64,000 nt of DNA from RGIG464 sp045599585 (GCA_045599585.1 JAZRWH010000049.1:19666-83665); one strand, 5' to 3'. Positions 29,016-38,487 are shown, counted from the stretch's first letter. Program-made: numbers and translations. The notes: generated by a model from the letters alone, not told the origin.

Positions 29016-29072
29016 GAAGGGGTAGCGGCGTATTTGCTTGCAAATAGCCGCTCAGGGGAAGACATTCCCCTC
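29016..29072 (-). repeat. Framed bulged-hairpin repeat, copy 4, between sbcD and sbcC
   Basis: Inner stem TATTTGC/GCAAATA, outer AGCGGC/GCCGCT, frame shortened to G4/C4. It lies in the sense direction 17 bases after the sbcD stop, inside what would otherwise be a simple operon. Confidence 0.85.
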
Positions 29073-29088
29073 AGGATAAAAGCAAAAT

Positions 29089-30240
29089 CTAGGCATCATC
29101 TATCTTAAGTGTTTCAAACAGTTCATTTATTATTTTTGTCTCATCTTCATTTAAACTTCTACCGTACTGCGCATTGCAAAGTGATTGAATGTACTCGATC
29201 GGCGTTTTTTTCTTTTCGGGAGTATGAAAAAGCGCCTCAGTATTGCCTAAACGACTTTCATAGTTAAGGCACATCCACTTTTTATAATATTCGCGGAGAG
29301 CGCTCGCAGCGTTTTCAACGCGCTGCGTATCAGTCAATGTAATTTCAAAATAATCCTCTTCATGACCATTTTGTAAATATTTATCGCGCATTTCATGTGA
29401 AATCAGTTCATCGAAAGTCCCTTTAATGCGCACCAAATCTCGTTTTGGAATGAGTGGAATGGTACGAATCTTTATTTCTTTACCGACATCCACAATCGTA
29501 ACTGATTTTTCATGATCCACCTCAGAAAATGAATACTTAAGCGGAGACCCAGCATAGCGAACAGTTTCTCGTTTAATATATTGTGGTCCATGCAAGTGCC
29601 CAAGCGCAACATAATCGAACGGATCAAACACATCGGCATCAATATTATCTAGAGTGCCGACACTCAAATCCTCAGAATCGCACGGCTCAGCCGATGTAAT
29701 AAACTGGTGGACGAGTGCAATGTTACGGTGCCCCTCAACAAAATTTAGGTGACTGACAAGCACACGCATCGCATCCGTGTATGTGGAAATGCTTTCAGCC
29801 TCTTCGGGCCACGCATGTTTCACATCAGCAGAACGCACAAATGGAATCATCCAAACATCCACGTCCACCTCAGTATCATGAAGCGTTACAGGAGCAATCA
29901 CCTTGTTTTCGGGAGAGTAACACGGAGAAATATGCACACCACTACGATTGAATATTTTCGAGCCAAAAGCCAATTTTTCTGAAGAATCGTGGTTTCCAGA
30001 AATAATAAACACTACCTTTTTTAATAAAAATAGTTTCGTCAAAAAATCATCAAACAGCGACACAGCCTCATTCGTAGGCACTGGAGTATCATAGACATCA
30101 CCTGCAATTAAAAATCCATCCACACCATTGGCTTCTGCCAGACTGAGAATTTGATCCAAGATATACCTCTGATCATCAATCATGGAATAGCCATTCACGC
30201 GTTTTCCAATGTGAAGATCTGCCAAGTGCATCAATCGCAT
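29089..30240 (-). CDS. sbcD: Exonuclease subunit SbcD
   Basis: 383 residues, normal length. The calcineurin-like phosphoesterase motifs are in order: HLADLHIGK (start), GDVYDTPVPT, SGNHDS (about 82-87) and GHLHGPQ (about 217), which bind the two metal ions. It is the Mre11-like nuclease subunit acting with SbcC, encoded next downstream. AAGGAGATGAATA precedes the ATG. The 350 bases upstream to 30594 contain the divergent promoters and no other gene; a GGGTGTAAAA/TTTTACCC inverted repeat near 30354 is the only structure seen. Confidence 0.95.
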   Translation of the reverse strand: MRLMHLADLHIGKRVNGYSMIDDQRYILDQILSLAEANGVDGFLIAGDVYDTPVPTNEAVSLFDDFLTKLFLLKKVVFIISGNHDSSEKLAFGSKIFNRSGVHISPCYSPENKVIAPVTLHDTEVDVDVWMIPFVRSADVKHAWPEEAESISTYTDAMRVLVSHLNFVEGHRNIALVHQFITSAEPCDSEDLSVGTLDNIDADVFDPFDYVALGHLHGPQYIKRETVRYAGSPLKYSFSEVDHEKSVTIVDVGKEIKIRTIPLIPKRDLVRIKGTFDELISHEMRDKYLQNGHEEDYFEITLTDTQRVENAASALREYYKKWMCLNYESRLGNTEALFHTPEKKKTPIEYIQSLCNAQYGRSLNEDETKIINELFETLKIDDA

Positions 30241-30594
30241 TATTCATCTCCTTCAATCAAATCATTAGCGCAGCTTTGCAAGACAGTCGTTTCAGCACGT
30301 CTGCAAAACGGGACACTTTTACGCATATTTTTCGCCTAAATCATGTCACTTCGGGTGTAAAAGACCTATTTTACCCTCTCGATGGAGAATTATGCGTTAA
30401 ACATTAGAAACTTTCAATAAAATTTTATTTATTTAATTCTTCTAACAACCTGTATTTTAACCACTTTAGAAATTTTTTGTCGACCAAACCACATTTTTTG
30501 AGAACCAATGTATCCTTATTATTTCAATTGTGATACAATTACCAACGATGCCTTCCTTTTAAGGCAGATCGGATGTGTTATTTGTGGGGTACTT

Positions 30595-31395
30595 ATGAAA
30601 CTAACAATGCTTGGAACGGGCAATGCCCTTGTTACAAACTGTTACAACACATGTTTTGTCCTAGAAGACAACCATCAATATCTGTTGGTTGACGGCGGTG
30701 GTGGTTCAGAGATTCTTGCGCGACTAAAACACGCCAATATCGAATTGGCTTCGATTCACGATGTTTTTGTCACGCATAAACACATCGACCATCTCATGGG
30801 CATTGTGTGGGTCATTCGCGTCATATCTCAACTCATGAACAAAAATGCTTATGACGGCAACCTCAACGTCTATGCACACGCAGAGCTCATCTCGCTTATC
30901 GAACAATTATGTCAGGCACTACTTGCGACGAAACAAATTCGAAATATTGGTCAACGCATTCAATTAATACCAATAAAAGATGGCGAATCACGCAAAATTA
31001 TTAATCATACCCTCACTTTTTTCGACATTCATTCTACGAAAGCCAAACAATTCGGGTTCATTTTCAGCCTTGAGAATGGCCGTAAACTTGTTTGCTGTGG
31101 CGATGAACCTTGCCCGCCTGAATGCGAATCAATGATCGAAAATGCAGACTGGCTTTTGCACGAAGCGTTCTGCCTTCATACCGAAATCGATATTCATAAA
31201 CCCTACGAAAAAAATCACTCTACGGTTAGAGATGCCTGTCAACTCGCACAACGCTTGAATATTAAGAATCTCGTGCTTTATCATACCGAAGATTCCCATA
31301 TTTTAATGCGAAAAGTTTTATATATTAACGAGGGCACTCGCTATTACCACGGTCGTCTTTTTGTTCCGGATGACATGGAATGTATTATCATATAA
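30595..31395 (+). CDS. Ribonuclease Z-like metallo-hydrolase
   Basis: 266 residues from the ATG at 30595, where the family's usual opening MKLTMLGTGNA begins and GGGG stands ahead. The metal motif is THKHIDHLMG, followed by CCGDEP, HEAFC and a terminal LVLYHTEDS. This matches RNase Z/arylsulfatase-type beta-lactamase-fold proteins. It may process tRNA 3' ends, but related proteins have other roles, so I keep the call general. It is cytoplasmic and divergent from sbcD. A framed hairpin follows 41 bases after the stop. Confidence 0.82.
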   Translation: MKLTMLGTGNALVTNCYNTCFVLEDNHQYLLVDGGGGSEILARLKHANIELASIHDVFVTHKHIDHLMGIVWVIRVISQLMNKNAYDGNLNVYAHAELISLIEQLCQALLATKQIRNIGQRIQLIPIKDGESRKIINHTLTFFDIHSTKAKQFGFIFSLENGRKLVCCGDEPCPPECESMIENADWLLHEAFCLHTEIDIHKPYEKNHSTVRDACQLAQRLNIKNLVLYHTEDSHILMRKVLYINEGTRYYHGRLFVPDDMECIII

Positions 31396-31436
31396 CACTT
31401 ATATAATATATACACAATTTTTATTTGGATTTCGGA

Positions 31437-31491
31437 GGGGGAAGTCTCCCCCTGAGCGGCTATTTGCACGCAAATACGCCGCTACCCTCTC
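31437..31491 (+). repeat. Framed bulged-hairpin repeat, copy 5
   Basis: GGGGGAAGTCTCCCCC, then AGCGGC-TATTTGC/GCAAATA-C-GCCGCT, then ACCCTCTC. It is in the sense orientation after the RNase Z-like gene, about 70 bases ahead of the fibro-slime gene. Confidence 0.87.
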
Positions 31492-31561
31492 ATTTTTTTA
31501 ATTCCATAACGAACCATTAAACGAATGAAATAGTACTTCAATGACTAAACGAGGTTCAAGC

Positions 31562-34500
31562 ATGAAAAAAAATTATTGGCTCTGCGCTTTTTTGGCCGCA
31601 ACATTGTGCCAATCAGCATGTAGCGATGATTCAAGTTCTTCACACGAAACAGCGTTTTGTGGAAATGGCGTCGTTGAACAGAATGAAACTTGCGACGACC
31701 ATAACACAACAGACGGTGATGGTTGTTCTGCCGTATGTCGAACAGAACCTCACTACAATTGTCCTCCCCTCGGCGGAAGTTGTACGATAATCCCCGGTCT
31801 TCCCCCAGATAATATCGACGATCCCAATCACACCGATATTCCAGATCCCCCCACGAATACCTGTGGTAATGCTCAACTTGACAATGACGAAGCATGTGAC
31901 GACGGCAACACTAAAAATGGCGATGGCTGTTCCAGCAAGTGCGAAATTGAAGCTGGTTTCGAGTGCTCTGAGCCGGGTAAAGCTTGTCAAAAATTACCTG
32001 AATGCGGAAATGGTATCCTTGAATCAGGCGAAGAATGTGATGACCACAACACGGATTCCGAAGACGGATGCTCCCAAAACTGCCAGATTGAAGACGACTA
32101 TCGTTGTCCAATCGAAGGAGAAGCTTGTGCACGCATAGAATGCGGGGATGGTGAGCTTCAGGAAGAAAACGGAGAAGTTTGCGACGACGGTGAGTATAAC
32201 GTCGACTACGCTCCAAGCGATGGTTTTTGCGGCCAAAACTGCAAGCCAGCCCATTACTGTGGTGATGGCTTATGGGATGAAATCGACAAGCTTAACGGGG
32301 AAGAATGCGATGACGGTGGCGATACATCAACGCTGTATAACGGCTGTTCCACCGCTTGCAAGCGCGTCAATTACTGCGGTGATGGTTCAATTTCTCATGA
32401 TGAACAATGTGACGACGGAAATTTAATCGATGGCGATGGGTGCTCAAGTACCTGCCTCTATGAAGCTGGTTTTTCCTGTATTCAAACCAATGGTAAAACA
32501 GAATGCAAACCCATCCCATGTGGAAACGCCATACTTAATGAAAATGAAGCTTGCGATGACGGCAACCGCATTTCCGGCGACGGCTGCAGCGCAGCCTGCC
32601 TCATCGAATCTGGTTTTTTATGCGAACAAAATGAAGATGGGCTGTCTGTCTGCAAGTCTACAATCGGAAACGGTATTTTGGACACAGATGCCGGTGAAGA
32701 TTGTGACGATGGAAACACACTCGACGGCGATGGGTGCTCTTCAAAGGGCGGCATAGAACCAGGTTGGATCTGCATAACCCCCGGGAAACCCTGTATGGCA
32801 CGCGCCTGTGGTGACGGTATAAAGGCACTCGGTGAAGAATGTGATGACGGAAATACACTCGACGGCGATGGATGCTCATACCGATGCAAAATCGAAAAAG
32901 GTTTCAGCTGTCCTGCAGCAAATCAACCCTGCATTGCAGGCACATGCGGTGACGGCAAGATTCAAAAAGGCGAAGAGTGTGATGATGGAAATACAGACAG
33001 TGATGACGGCTGTTCAGCTAATTGCACAATCGAACCCTATTATGAATGTCAAGTGAATGGCGGAAGCTGTCAAAAAACAGATTGTGGTGACGCTTCGATA
33101 CAACCAACACCTGGTTATGTCTCTTACGAATCATGCGACCTTGGAACCCCTAACAACGACGGCACACAAGGCTGCAGCAACGAATGTACAATCATAAAAG
33201 GCTGGCACTGCGATTCCAATGGCCAAAATTGTAGCCAAGGCGTTTGCGGCGACGGAATACTGGATGCGGGTGAAGAGTGTGACGACGGTAACACAACACC
33301 TACCGACGGTTGTTCTCCATCCTGTAAACGCGAAACAGGTATCGAATGCAACAATGGCATTTGCAAACCTATATGCGGCGACGGCGTTACCATGTGGATG
33401 CTCGCCCCGTCCATTGCAGAAGAGTGCGATGATGGAAATCTTATCTCTGGCGACGGTTGCTCCGCTGATTGCAAAATCGAACCAGGTTTTACGTGTACCG
33501 ATTTCAAAGCAGCAGAACTTCCCCCTGTTATCTCGCTCCCCATCACTTACCGAGACTTCAAAGGCCGAGATGAATCCGGAACTGCTGATGGAACAAATGG
33601 GCTAGGCACCAAAGACTTTGTCGATGCCGTTATCGCCGACGATCCAGAATGCGCACGTTTCTCCGAAGACGGTAAAACATGCCACCCAGGCTTTTATCCT
33701 AATTACGGACATCCTGATTTTAACAGCAACCTCGGACTAGGACTCGCCAGCTACACGGGCAGTGGCTGGAAAGCCGGTGACAAAGGCGAACTCGTTGAAC
33801 TTGATCTCAGTGCTGAAGAAAAACCCGTTCTCAAAACAACTGGAAAAAAACAGTGCGTAGGCGGGTACGGTTATAGACAAGTCACATGTAATGCTTCATT
33901 TAATATGTGGTATCGTGATGTCCCCATGTACAATAAAACGTATCAGCACAAACTCAATTTGTGGATCACGGATCCCAAAACAGGCACCTATTACTTTACA
34001 AGTGATAAACCCAACTCTAATGGCGCCGTTAACACTTGTGTTGATGGAACAACAAAATTAACCAACGGTATGTTCTCGCCTTTGAGCAATGCTGGATTCG
34101 GAAATACCCCAAAACAATCTGGAAATAACTTCGGTTTTACGTCTGAAATTAAAACTTATTTCCAGTATAAAGGTGGCGAAAAATTAACCTTTACGGGGGA
34201 TGATGACGTTTGGGTATTTATTAATAATCACCTTTTTGTTGATCTCGGCGGTATGCACGGCGGAATCGGGACAGCTAATAATACGCTCAAAGCCGAAAAA
34301 TTCGTATCAGGCAAAGATCAAAATGGTCAGGATATCATCATTAATTATGACCCTGAGTTTGATGTTTATGAAGGTGGTATCTACCCCATTCACCTCTTCC
34401 AAGCCGAAAGAAGTCCTTCTGGTTCAAACTTCAGCCTTACACTTTCGGGATTTGTTAATACTGGTACAGCAGCATGCTCAACACCTTGTGGCGATGGTAT

Positions 34501-35224
34501 CGTTCGCGGCGGCGAAGAATGTGACTACGTCGGAATTAACACGAATGTTGCACTTCAACACGAAAAAGGCTGTTCCGCTGACTGTAAACTTTCTCCTTAC
34601 TGCGGTAATGGCAAAATAGAATCTGGCGAACAATGCGACGAAGGTGAAAATGGCTCTGATTGGTGTTCTGCCAAAACATGCAAACTTAATCCCGATACGT
34701 GCGGAAACGGCAAACTCGACGAACATGAACAGTGTGATTACGCTATTACGGATAAATCCTCCCCCGATTATCGTGATGGCTGCCTGAACACCTGCCGCAT
34801 TTCAGGCTGTGGCGACGGCATCGTAGATAGTGCTGCCGGAGAAGAGTGTGATGACGCCAACGATTCTAACGAAGATAGCTGCACAACAAGTTGCAAACGT
34901 CCAACTTGCGGCGATGGTATCGTTCAGAGCTTCTTAGGCGAAATTTGTGACGATGGCATCAACGACGGCGGATATGGTCACTGCGGCCTTGGATGTGCGT
35001 ATCTTCCCCCCTTCTGTGGTGATGGCATCGTATCATCTGCTAATGAAGCCTGTGACGATGGTAAAAATGACGGTTCCTACGGAGGATGTATGCCAGGATG
35101 CCAACAGCGAGCCCCTTATTGTGGTGACGGTATCGTCCAGGACGCCTTCGGAGAAGAATGCGACCCTGCTGACACGACTTCTTCAGTCAGCTGCTCGCTC
35201 GATTGCTCACTTGCTATTTTATAA
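31562..35224 (+). CDS. Fibro-slime lipoprotein with twenty DUF4215 Cys-rich repeats
   Basis: 1220 residues. The lipoprotein signal ends in CQSAC near residue 20. Thirteen Myxococcus-type Cys-rich repeats (CGDG...EECDDGN...DGC) run to about 650, a fibro-slime domain spans about 656-970 with its signature GDDDVWVFINNHLFVDLGG near 879, and seven more repeats fill the C-terminus. Fibro-slime domains occur in surface and adhesion proteins of Fibrobacter, slime molds and myxobacteria. The product is probably surface-exposed and heavily disulfide-bonded. In repeat eight both the first cysteine (IGNG) and a later one (SSKGGIEP) are lost, possibly a vanished disulfide. The ATG at 31562 has GAGG ahead; the upstream ATG at 31541 lacks one. 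Confidence 0.9.
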   Translation: MKKNYWLCAFLAATLCQSACSDDSSSSHETAFCGNGVVEQNETCDDHNTTDGDGCSAVCRTEPHYNCPPLGGSCTIIPGLPPDNIDDPNHTDIPDPPTNTCGNAQLDNDEACDDGNTKNGDGCSSKCEIEAGFECSEPGKACQKLPECGNGILESGEECDDHNTDSEDGCSQNCQIEDDYRCPIEGEACARIECGDGELQEENGEVCDDGEYNVDYAPSDGFCGQNCKPAHYCGDGLWDEIDKLNGEECDDGGDTSTLYNGCSTACKRVNYCGDGSISHDEQCDDGNLIDGDGCSSTCLYEAGFSCIQTNGKTECKPIPCGNAILNENEACDDGNRISGDGCSAACLIESGFLCEQNEDGLSVCKSTIGNGILDTDAGEDCDDGNTLDGDGCSSKGGIEPGWICITPGKPCMARACGDGIKALGEECDDGNTLDGDGCSYRCKIEKGFSCPAANQPCIAGTCGDGKIQKGEECDDGNTDSDDGCSANCTIEPYYECQVNGGSCQKTDCGDASIQPTPGYVSYESCDLGTPNNDGTQGCSNECTIIKGWHCDSNGQNCSQGVCGDGILDAGEECDDGNTTPTDGCSPSCKRETGIECNNGICKPICGDGVTMWMLAPSIAEECDDGNLISGDGCSADCKIEPGFTCTDFKAAELPPVISLPITYRDFKGRDESGTADGTNGLGTKDFVDAVIADDPECARFSEDGKTCHPGFYPNYGHPDFNSNLGLGLASYTGSGWKAGDKGELVELDLSAEEKPVLKTTGKKQCVGGYGYRQVTCNASFNMWYRDVPMYNKTYQHKLNLWITDPKTGTYYFTSDKPNSNGAVNTCVDGTTKLTNGMFSPLSNAGFGNTPKQSGNNFGFTSEIKTYFQYKGGEKLTFTGDDDVWVFINNHLFVDLGGMHGGIGTANNTLKAEKFVSGKDQNGQDIIINYDPEFDVYEGGIYPIHLFQAERSPSGSNFSLTLSGFVNTGTAACSTPCGDGIVRGGEECDYVGINTNVALQHEKGCSADCKLSPYCGNGKIESGEQCDEGENGSDWCSAKTCKLNPDTCGNGKLDEHEQCDYAITDKSSPDYRDGCLNTCRISGCGDGIVDSAAGEECDDANDSNEDSCTTSCKRPTCGDGIVQSFLGEICDDGINDGGYGHCGLGCAYLPPFCGDGIVSSANEACDDGKNDGSYGGCMPGCQQRAPYCGDGIVQDAFGEECDPADTTSSVSCSLDCSLAIL

Positions 35225-35523
35225 TATCAATCTCTAGTTTATAACTATGAGGGGTAAGTCTCGATAGTGTTTATGGCGCCGCCTAGAAGCTGCTTCAAAA
35301 GACCGCCCCTCCAAAACATCACATAGTGCTCAGCATATAACGAAACAGCCTCAAACAGGCCTGAGTATTCGAGAAAACTCCGATTGTAAAAAAAGCCTCC
35401 GGATCGCCCGATTCAATGACTCAAGCATGTTTGAGGCTAAAGTTTTTCTAGGGCTTTGTTTACGGATATCACATCGATTACAAGACCACATCCGAGGATA
35501 AGATTAATAATATCCCCAAAAAA

Positions 35524-35542
35524 GGCGCATGATTAATGCGCC
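35524..35542 (-). terminator. Intrinsic terminator of the YGPP lipoprotein gene
   Basis: On the minus strand GGCGCAT/ATGCGCC with a TAATC loop is followed by TTTTTT. The rest of 35225-35601 shows only weak inverted repeats (for example AGCCTC/GAGGCT at 35391-35440) and a possibly degraded repeat frame near 35250. Confidence 0.8.
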
Positions 35543-35601
35543 TTGCGGTAATTTATCATTTAATTTTTTGATACAATCATTTATTCAATGGATTTAAACG
35601 A

Positions 35602-36147
35602 CTATCGAAATGAAGATGGCGGCCCGTACACAGCCTTAGGAACGGGCATTCGATTTTGCATCTTTTTCATTTCTTCAAGTTCTTTATTTGTTATAGAACC
35701 AGACTTAGACTTAGTCGTTCTTTTTTTCTTTGAATCCTTCGGTGCTGGCTTTGCTTCTTCCGGCGTTGGCTTTAGATCTTCTGACGCCGGGACATCTGCA
35801 TCCGGCAAAACACCATCAACCGAAGGCTTTTCCATCTCTGCCTCTGGCGTCTTGTTTGAATCATTCTCAATTGCATCCTCCCTTTCAAACGGAGGCGGAC
35901 CATATATATCTAAGGGCTCTTGATCAATATCTTTGGGAACTTGATCCTTATACTGGTCATAAAAAGGACCACTCTTGGAGCCTTCATCCGTCTTACCAGT
36001 TTCTTCAGCTGGATCACTAATTGGCGTAGGCTCTGCTGGTGGCGGACCATACATATTACCACTCGATCCAATTCTGTCACAGCCTGCTGCATAGAGAGAC
36101 GTTATCGCACCTGCAATAATACTAATGAATTTCTTAATCATCTTCAT
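35602..36147 (-). CDS. Proline-rich lipoprotein with YGPP motifs
   Basis: 181 residues from the ATG at 36147, seven bases after GGAG; the GTG at 36153 is too close to that site. The signal ends in LYAAGC. The mature part is low complexity (Pro, Glu, Asp, Lys, Ser), probably unfolded, and carries the short motif YGPP three times: MYGPPPAEP, IYGPPPFE and, at the very end, AVYGPPSSFR. The end matches the read-through end of the lipoprotein at 37756. Not a family I can name. Confidence 0.72.
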   Translation of the reverse strand: MKMIKKFISIIAGAITSLYAAGCDRIGSSGNMYGPPPAEPTPISDPAEETGKTDEGSKSGPFYDQYKDQVPKDIDQEPLDIYGPPPFEREDAIENDSNKTPEAEMEKPSVDGVLPDADVPASEDLKPTPEEAKPAPKDSKKKRTTKSKSGSITNKELEEMKKMQNRMPVPKAVYGPPSSFR

Positions 36148-36385
36148 ATCCACTCTCCTGATTATTTCAAAAAAAGCATCTTAAATGCTTTTTTATACAA
36201 TACTATAAACTATTATTTACGCAACTATTTTTCTATATAGATTCCAAAGTTCTAACAACAAAGCGATCCACCTGTCCACAAACAGTAAATACGCTCTTCA
36301 AACTTAAATCTTTGTTAAATACACTTTTAAAAGCATAGCGCATGCAGGGCAAACACGATTTATCTCAAAATATATTGTTTTAAAT

Positions 36386-36455
36386 GGGGGAAGGCCTTCC
36401 CCTGAGCGGCTATTTCTACGAAATACGCCGCTACCCCTTCTCGCCTGCGGCGAGC
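36386..36455 (+). repeat. Framed bulged-hairpin repeat, copy 6, with tail hairpin
   Basis: Inner stem TATTTC/GAAATA (a different sequence, still paired), outer AGCGGC/GCCGCT, frame with G5. A small adjoining hairpin CTCGCC-TGC-GGCGAG follows. It is between two divergent genes. The rest of 36148-36585 is AT-rich and without a gene. Confidence 0.85.
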
Positions 36456-36585
36456 ACAAACGTCTCGCATTAGGTTAAGTTCGATCTATTTAGTAAATTG
36501 TCATTGCTGTAATACCTGCTATAATAATCTATGTCGTACATGACGCGTCTTTTTAGTTTTAGTCATTCGTCGAGGAAGAAATAAT

Positions 36586-37575
36586 ATGCGCCTTTCCCCT
36601 TTCATTTGTTCGATCTATCTCGCCATTTCAACAGTCATGCTTCCCACCTCGGTCTCCGCGCAAGACGATGCTTCTACGCTTTGTCTCAAAGCCAAACAAG
36701 CTAAGGACAGCAACAACAGCGCTTTGACGTGTGATTTTGCACAAAAAGCGATTGATCTCGAAGGCGAATCCGCTTGCGGTGGCTCTGCCGTCCATTGGAC
36801 ATCGCTCTATTGCCGCAAAGCCCCTAAACCTGAGCACACGTTCGAATATGAATATGAATCGGATAATAATTCCAAAGGAAGATCCAAAGTACCTGCGCAT
36901 AATCGCCCAATTCCTCAAGGCCCATTCAAAATTACGATCGATCCAAATCATTACAGCGAAATGGCTGAAGAAGATGCGTGTACCATGGCTGTCAAAGCAA
37001 AAATCCGTAAAGACTATGCCCAAGCATGTGAGTACGGACAGGTCGCTTATCTAAAAAGTGGCGATAAAGCGTGCCATGGTAAGGCTGTGTTTTATATCGA
37101 TGATTATTGTAATAAAAACTATCCCCCCCAATCAACCAAGGAATCCGGCCAATCATCAGACACACCGCATGCAGTTCCATCAAGCAGCGGTTTAAGCCTT
37201 GACGATATCTGTTCGCTCGTCGTCAAAGCAAAAATGAACAAAGACTACGAAAAAACCTACGAATACAGCAAAAAAGCTGTTGAACTGGGCGGTACAAATG
37301 CATGCAACGGGAAGGCTACCGAGCAAATTCACAACGATTGCCAAGACAAAACGATTCCAAAACAGGTTAAACAACCTCAACCCAAACCGGAGCCAGCTCA
37401 ACCTGTTGCCAATCAAGGCATGAGTACGGATGATCTTTGTTCTCTGGCTGTCAAAGCAAAAATACAAAAAAACACTGAAAAAGCCTGCGAATTCTACCAA
37501 AAAGCACTCAAAAAAGGTGGAAAACATGTATGCAAAGACAGCGCAGCAACTTATGTTTCAAGTTTTTGTAATTAA
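36586..37575 (+). CDS. Exported protein with four Cys-containing helical repeats
   Basis: 329 residues. The signal peptide ends SVSA-Q (about residue 25). Four units of about 45-50 residues (near 30, 125, 205 and 285) share a pattern: an aspartate, a first cysteine, AVKAK or a variant, K-D-Y-x-x-A-C-E-Y, KA, GG or SG, A-C-x-G-K-A and a final C before the linker. The helical spacing is like Sel1/TPR repeats, with cysteines that could staple each unit. Linkers are Pro/Gln/Ser-rich. GAGGAAG precedes the ATG, and a bidirectional terminator follows. Function unknown; probably periplasmic. Confidence 0.72.
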   Translation: MRLSPFICSIYLAISTVMLPTSVSAQDDASTLCLKAKQAKDSNNSALTCDFAQKAIDLEGESACGGSAVHWTSLYCRKAPKPEHTFEYEYESDNNSKGRSKVPAHNRPIPQGPFKITIDPNHYSEMAEEDACTMAVKAKIRKDYAQACEYGQVAYLKSGDKACHGKAVFYIDDYCNKNYPPQSTKESGQSSDTPHAVPSSSGLSLDDICSLVVKAKMNKDYEKTYEYSKKAVELGGTNACNGKATEQIHNDCQDKTIPKQVKQPQPKPEPAQPVANQGMSTDDLCSLAVKAKIQKNTEKACEFYQKALKKGGKHVCKDSAATYVSSFCN

Positions 37576-37632
37576 TATTTACAAAAAGTATCAATTACCT
37601 CCACGTATTCATAAATCATAACGATTAATAAC

Positions 37633-37663
37633 AAAAAAGGCTGTCTACCAGACAGCCTTTTTT
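37633..37663. terminator. Bidirectional intrinsic terminator
   Basis: AAAAAAGGCTGTC-TACCA-GACAGCCTTTTTT. It serves the plus gene ending at 37575 and the convergent lipoprotein gene. On the minus strand it lies about 12 bases after the second stop of that gene, at 37675. Confidence 0.9.
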
Positions 37664-37674
37664 GTTAATGAATA

Positions 37675-37755
37675 TCACTTCTCAAATCTAGCTGGCTCAA
37701 CCCCATACAACGCTTTATACACGGGTCGGTCAGGCAGTTTTTGAAGCTGATCTAT
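37675..37755 (-). pseudogene. In-frame continuation of the YGMPP lipoprotein after a TGA
   Basis: Directly after the TGA at 37756-37758 the same frame stays open for 26 codons to another TGA at 37675, ending in VYKALYGVEPARFEK. This end resembles the natural end of the paralogue at 35602 (KAVYGPPSSFR). The terminator follows at once after the second stop. The continuation is either the remains of a longer gene cut by a nonsense mutation, or it is reached by read-through. Confidence 0.6.
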
Positions 37756-38124
37756 TCAATCCTGAGAATCGTCCCCCACGGGCTGATCGTTCAACTCAGG
37801 CGGCATACCATAGAGAGCCATAATATGCTGATCAGCATCCACGGGATTCTCTTTAAGAATATCAGCCTCTTGGTTGTCTTGTACAGGCTGATCGTTCAAC
37901 TCAGGCGGCATGCCGTAGATTGCCACGGGATAATCATCGTTTTCAGGCAAGTTTTCTTTAAGAATAGCGCCATCTGTATTGTCAGAGGGCGAAGCGTTAT
38001 CCTTCGTGACATGGTCTGTCTCTTCGACATTTGAAGACTTAACGTTATTTTTTGAACAGCCAGAAACGATAAGCGCAACAGCAACGCCTGCGGCAATGCC
38101 AATGAATGATAAGATTTTCTTCAT
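37756..38124 (-). CDS. Small lipoprotein with YGMPPELN repeats
   Basis: 122 residues to the first stop. The lipoprotein signal ends in IVSGC. The mature part is Asp/Asn/Glu-rich and carries two near-identical units, IYGMPPELNDQPV and LYGMPPELNDQPV, separated by about 30 residues that include ILKEN. AAGGAG precedes the ATG. The frame continues in register past the TGA (see the next entry). Its YGxPP motif is shared with the lipoprotein at 35602. Family unknown. Confidence 0.75.
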   Translation of the reverse strand: MKKILSFIGIAAGVAVALIVSGCSKNNVKSSNVEETDHVTKDNASPSDNTDGAILKENLPENDDYPVAIYGMPPELNDQPVQDNQEADILKENPVDADQHIMALYGMPPELNDQPVGDDSQD

Positions 38125-38487
38125 AGTAAAACTCCTTTATTTGAATCAAGTGCACAAATTTATCACGAAGTGCATTGAAACGAATCGAGTGCAAGCCTAT
38201 GCAGCAAGCTGCAATGGCAGTTACAGTATATGAATTTTGACACAAATACAATCAATAGAAGGCAAAAAGCGTTACACGCTTGCAAGACAAGTAACTGTAG
38301 TCAAACACGTGCGCGTACAGGTGTGCATAAAGTTAGTCTAGACACGTATAGATACGTAACAAAGAAGCACGATTGAGCATGGCCCACGCATCGAGAAAGC
38401 GACGCGTATGGACGGCCCGCAGGGCCGGAGAAGCGGCGCCAAACGCGGCGTATTGAGCGGAAACGCGAAAAGCCGCGTCAAAAAAAA

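Noticed and set aside
37700..37758. Selenocysteine at the internal TGA
   Set aside because: I see no SECIS-like stem-loop directly after the TGA, and the position matches no selenoprotein family.
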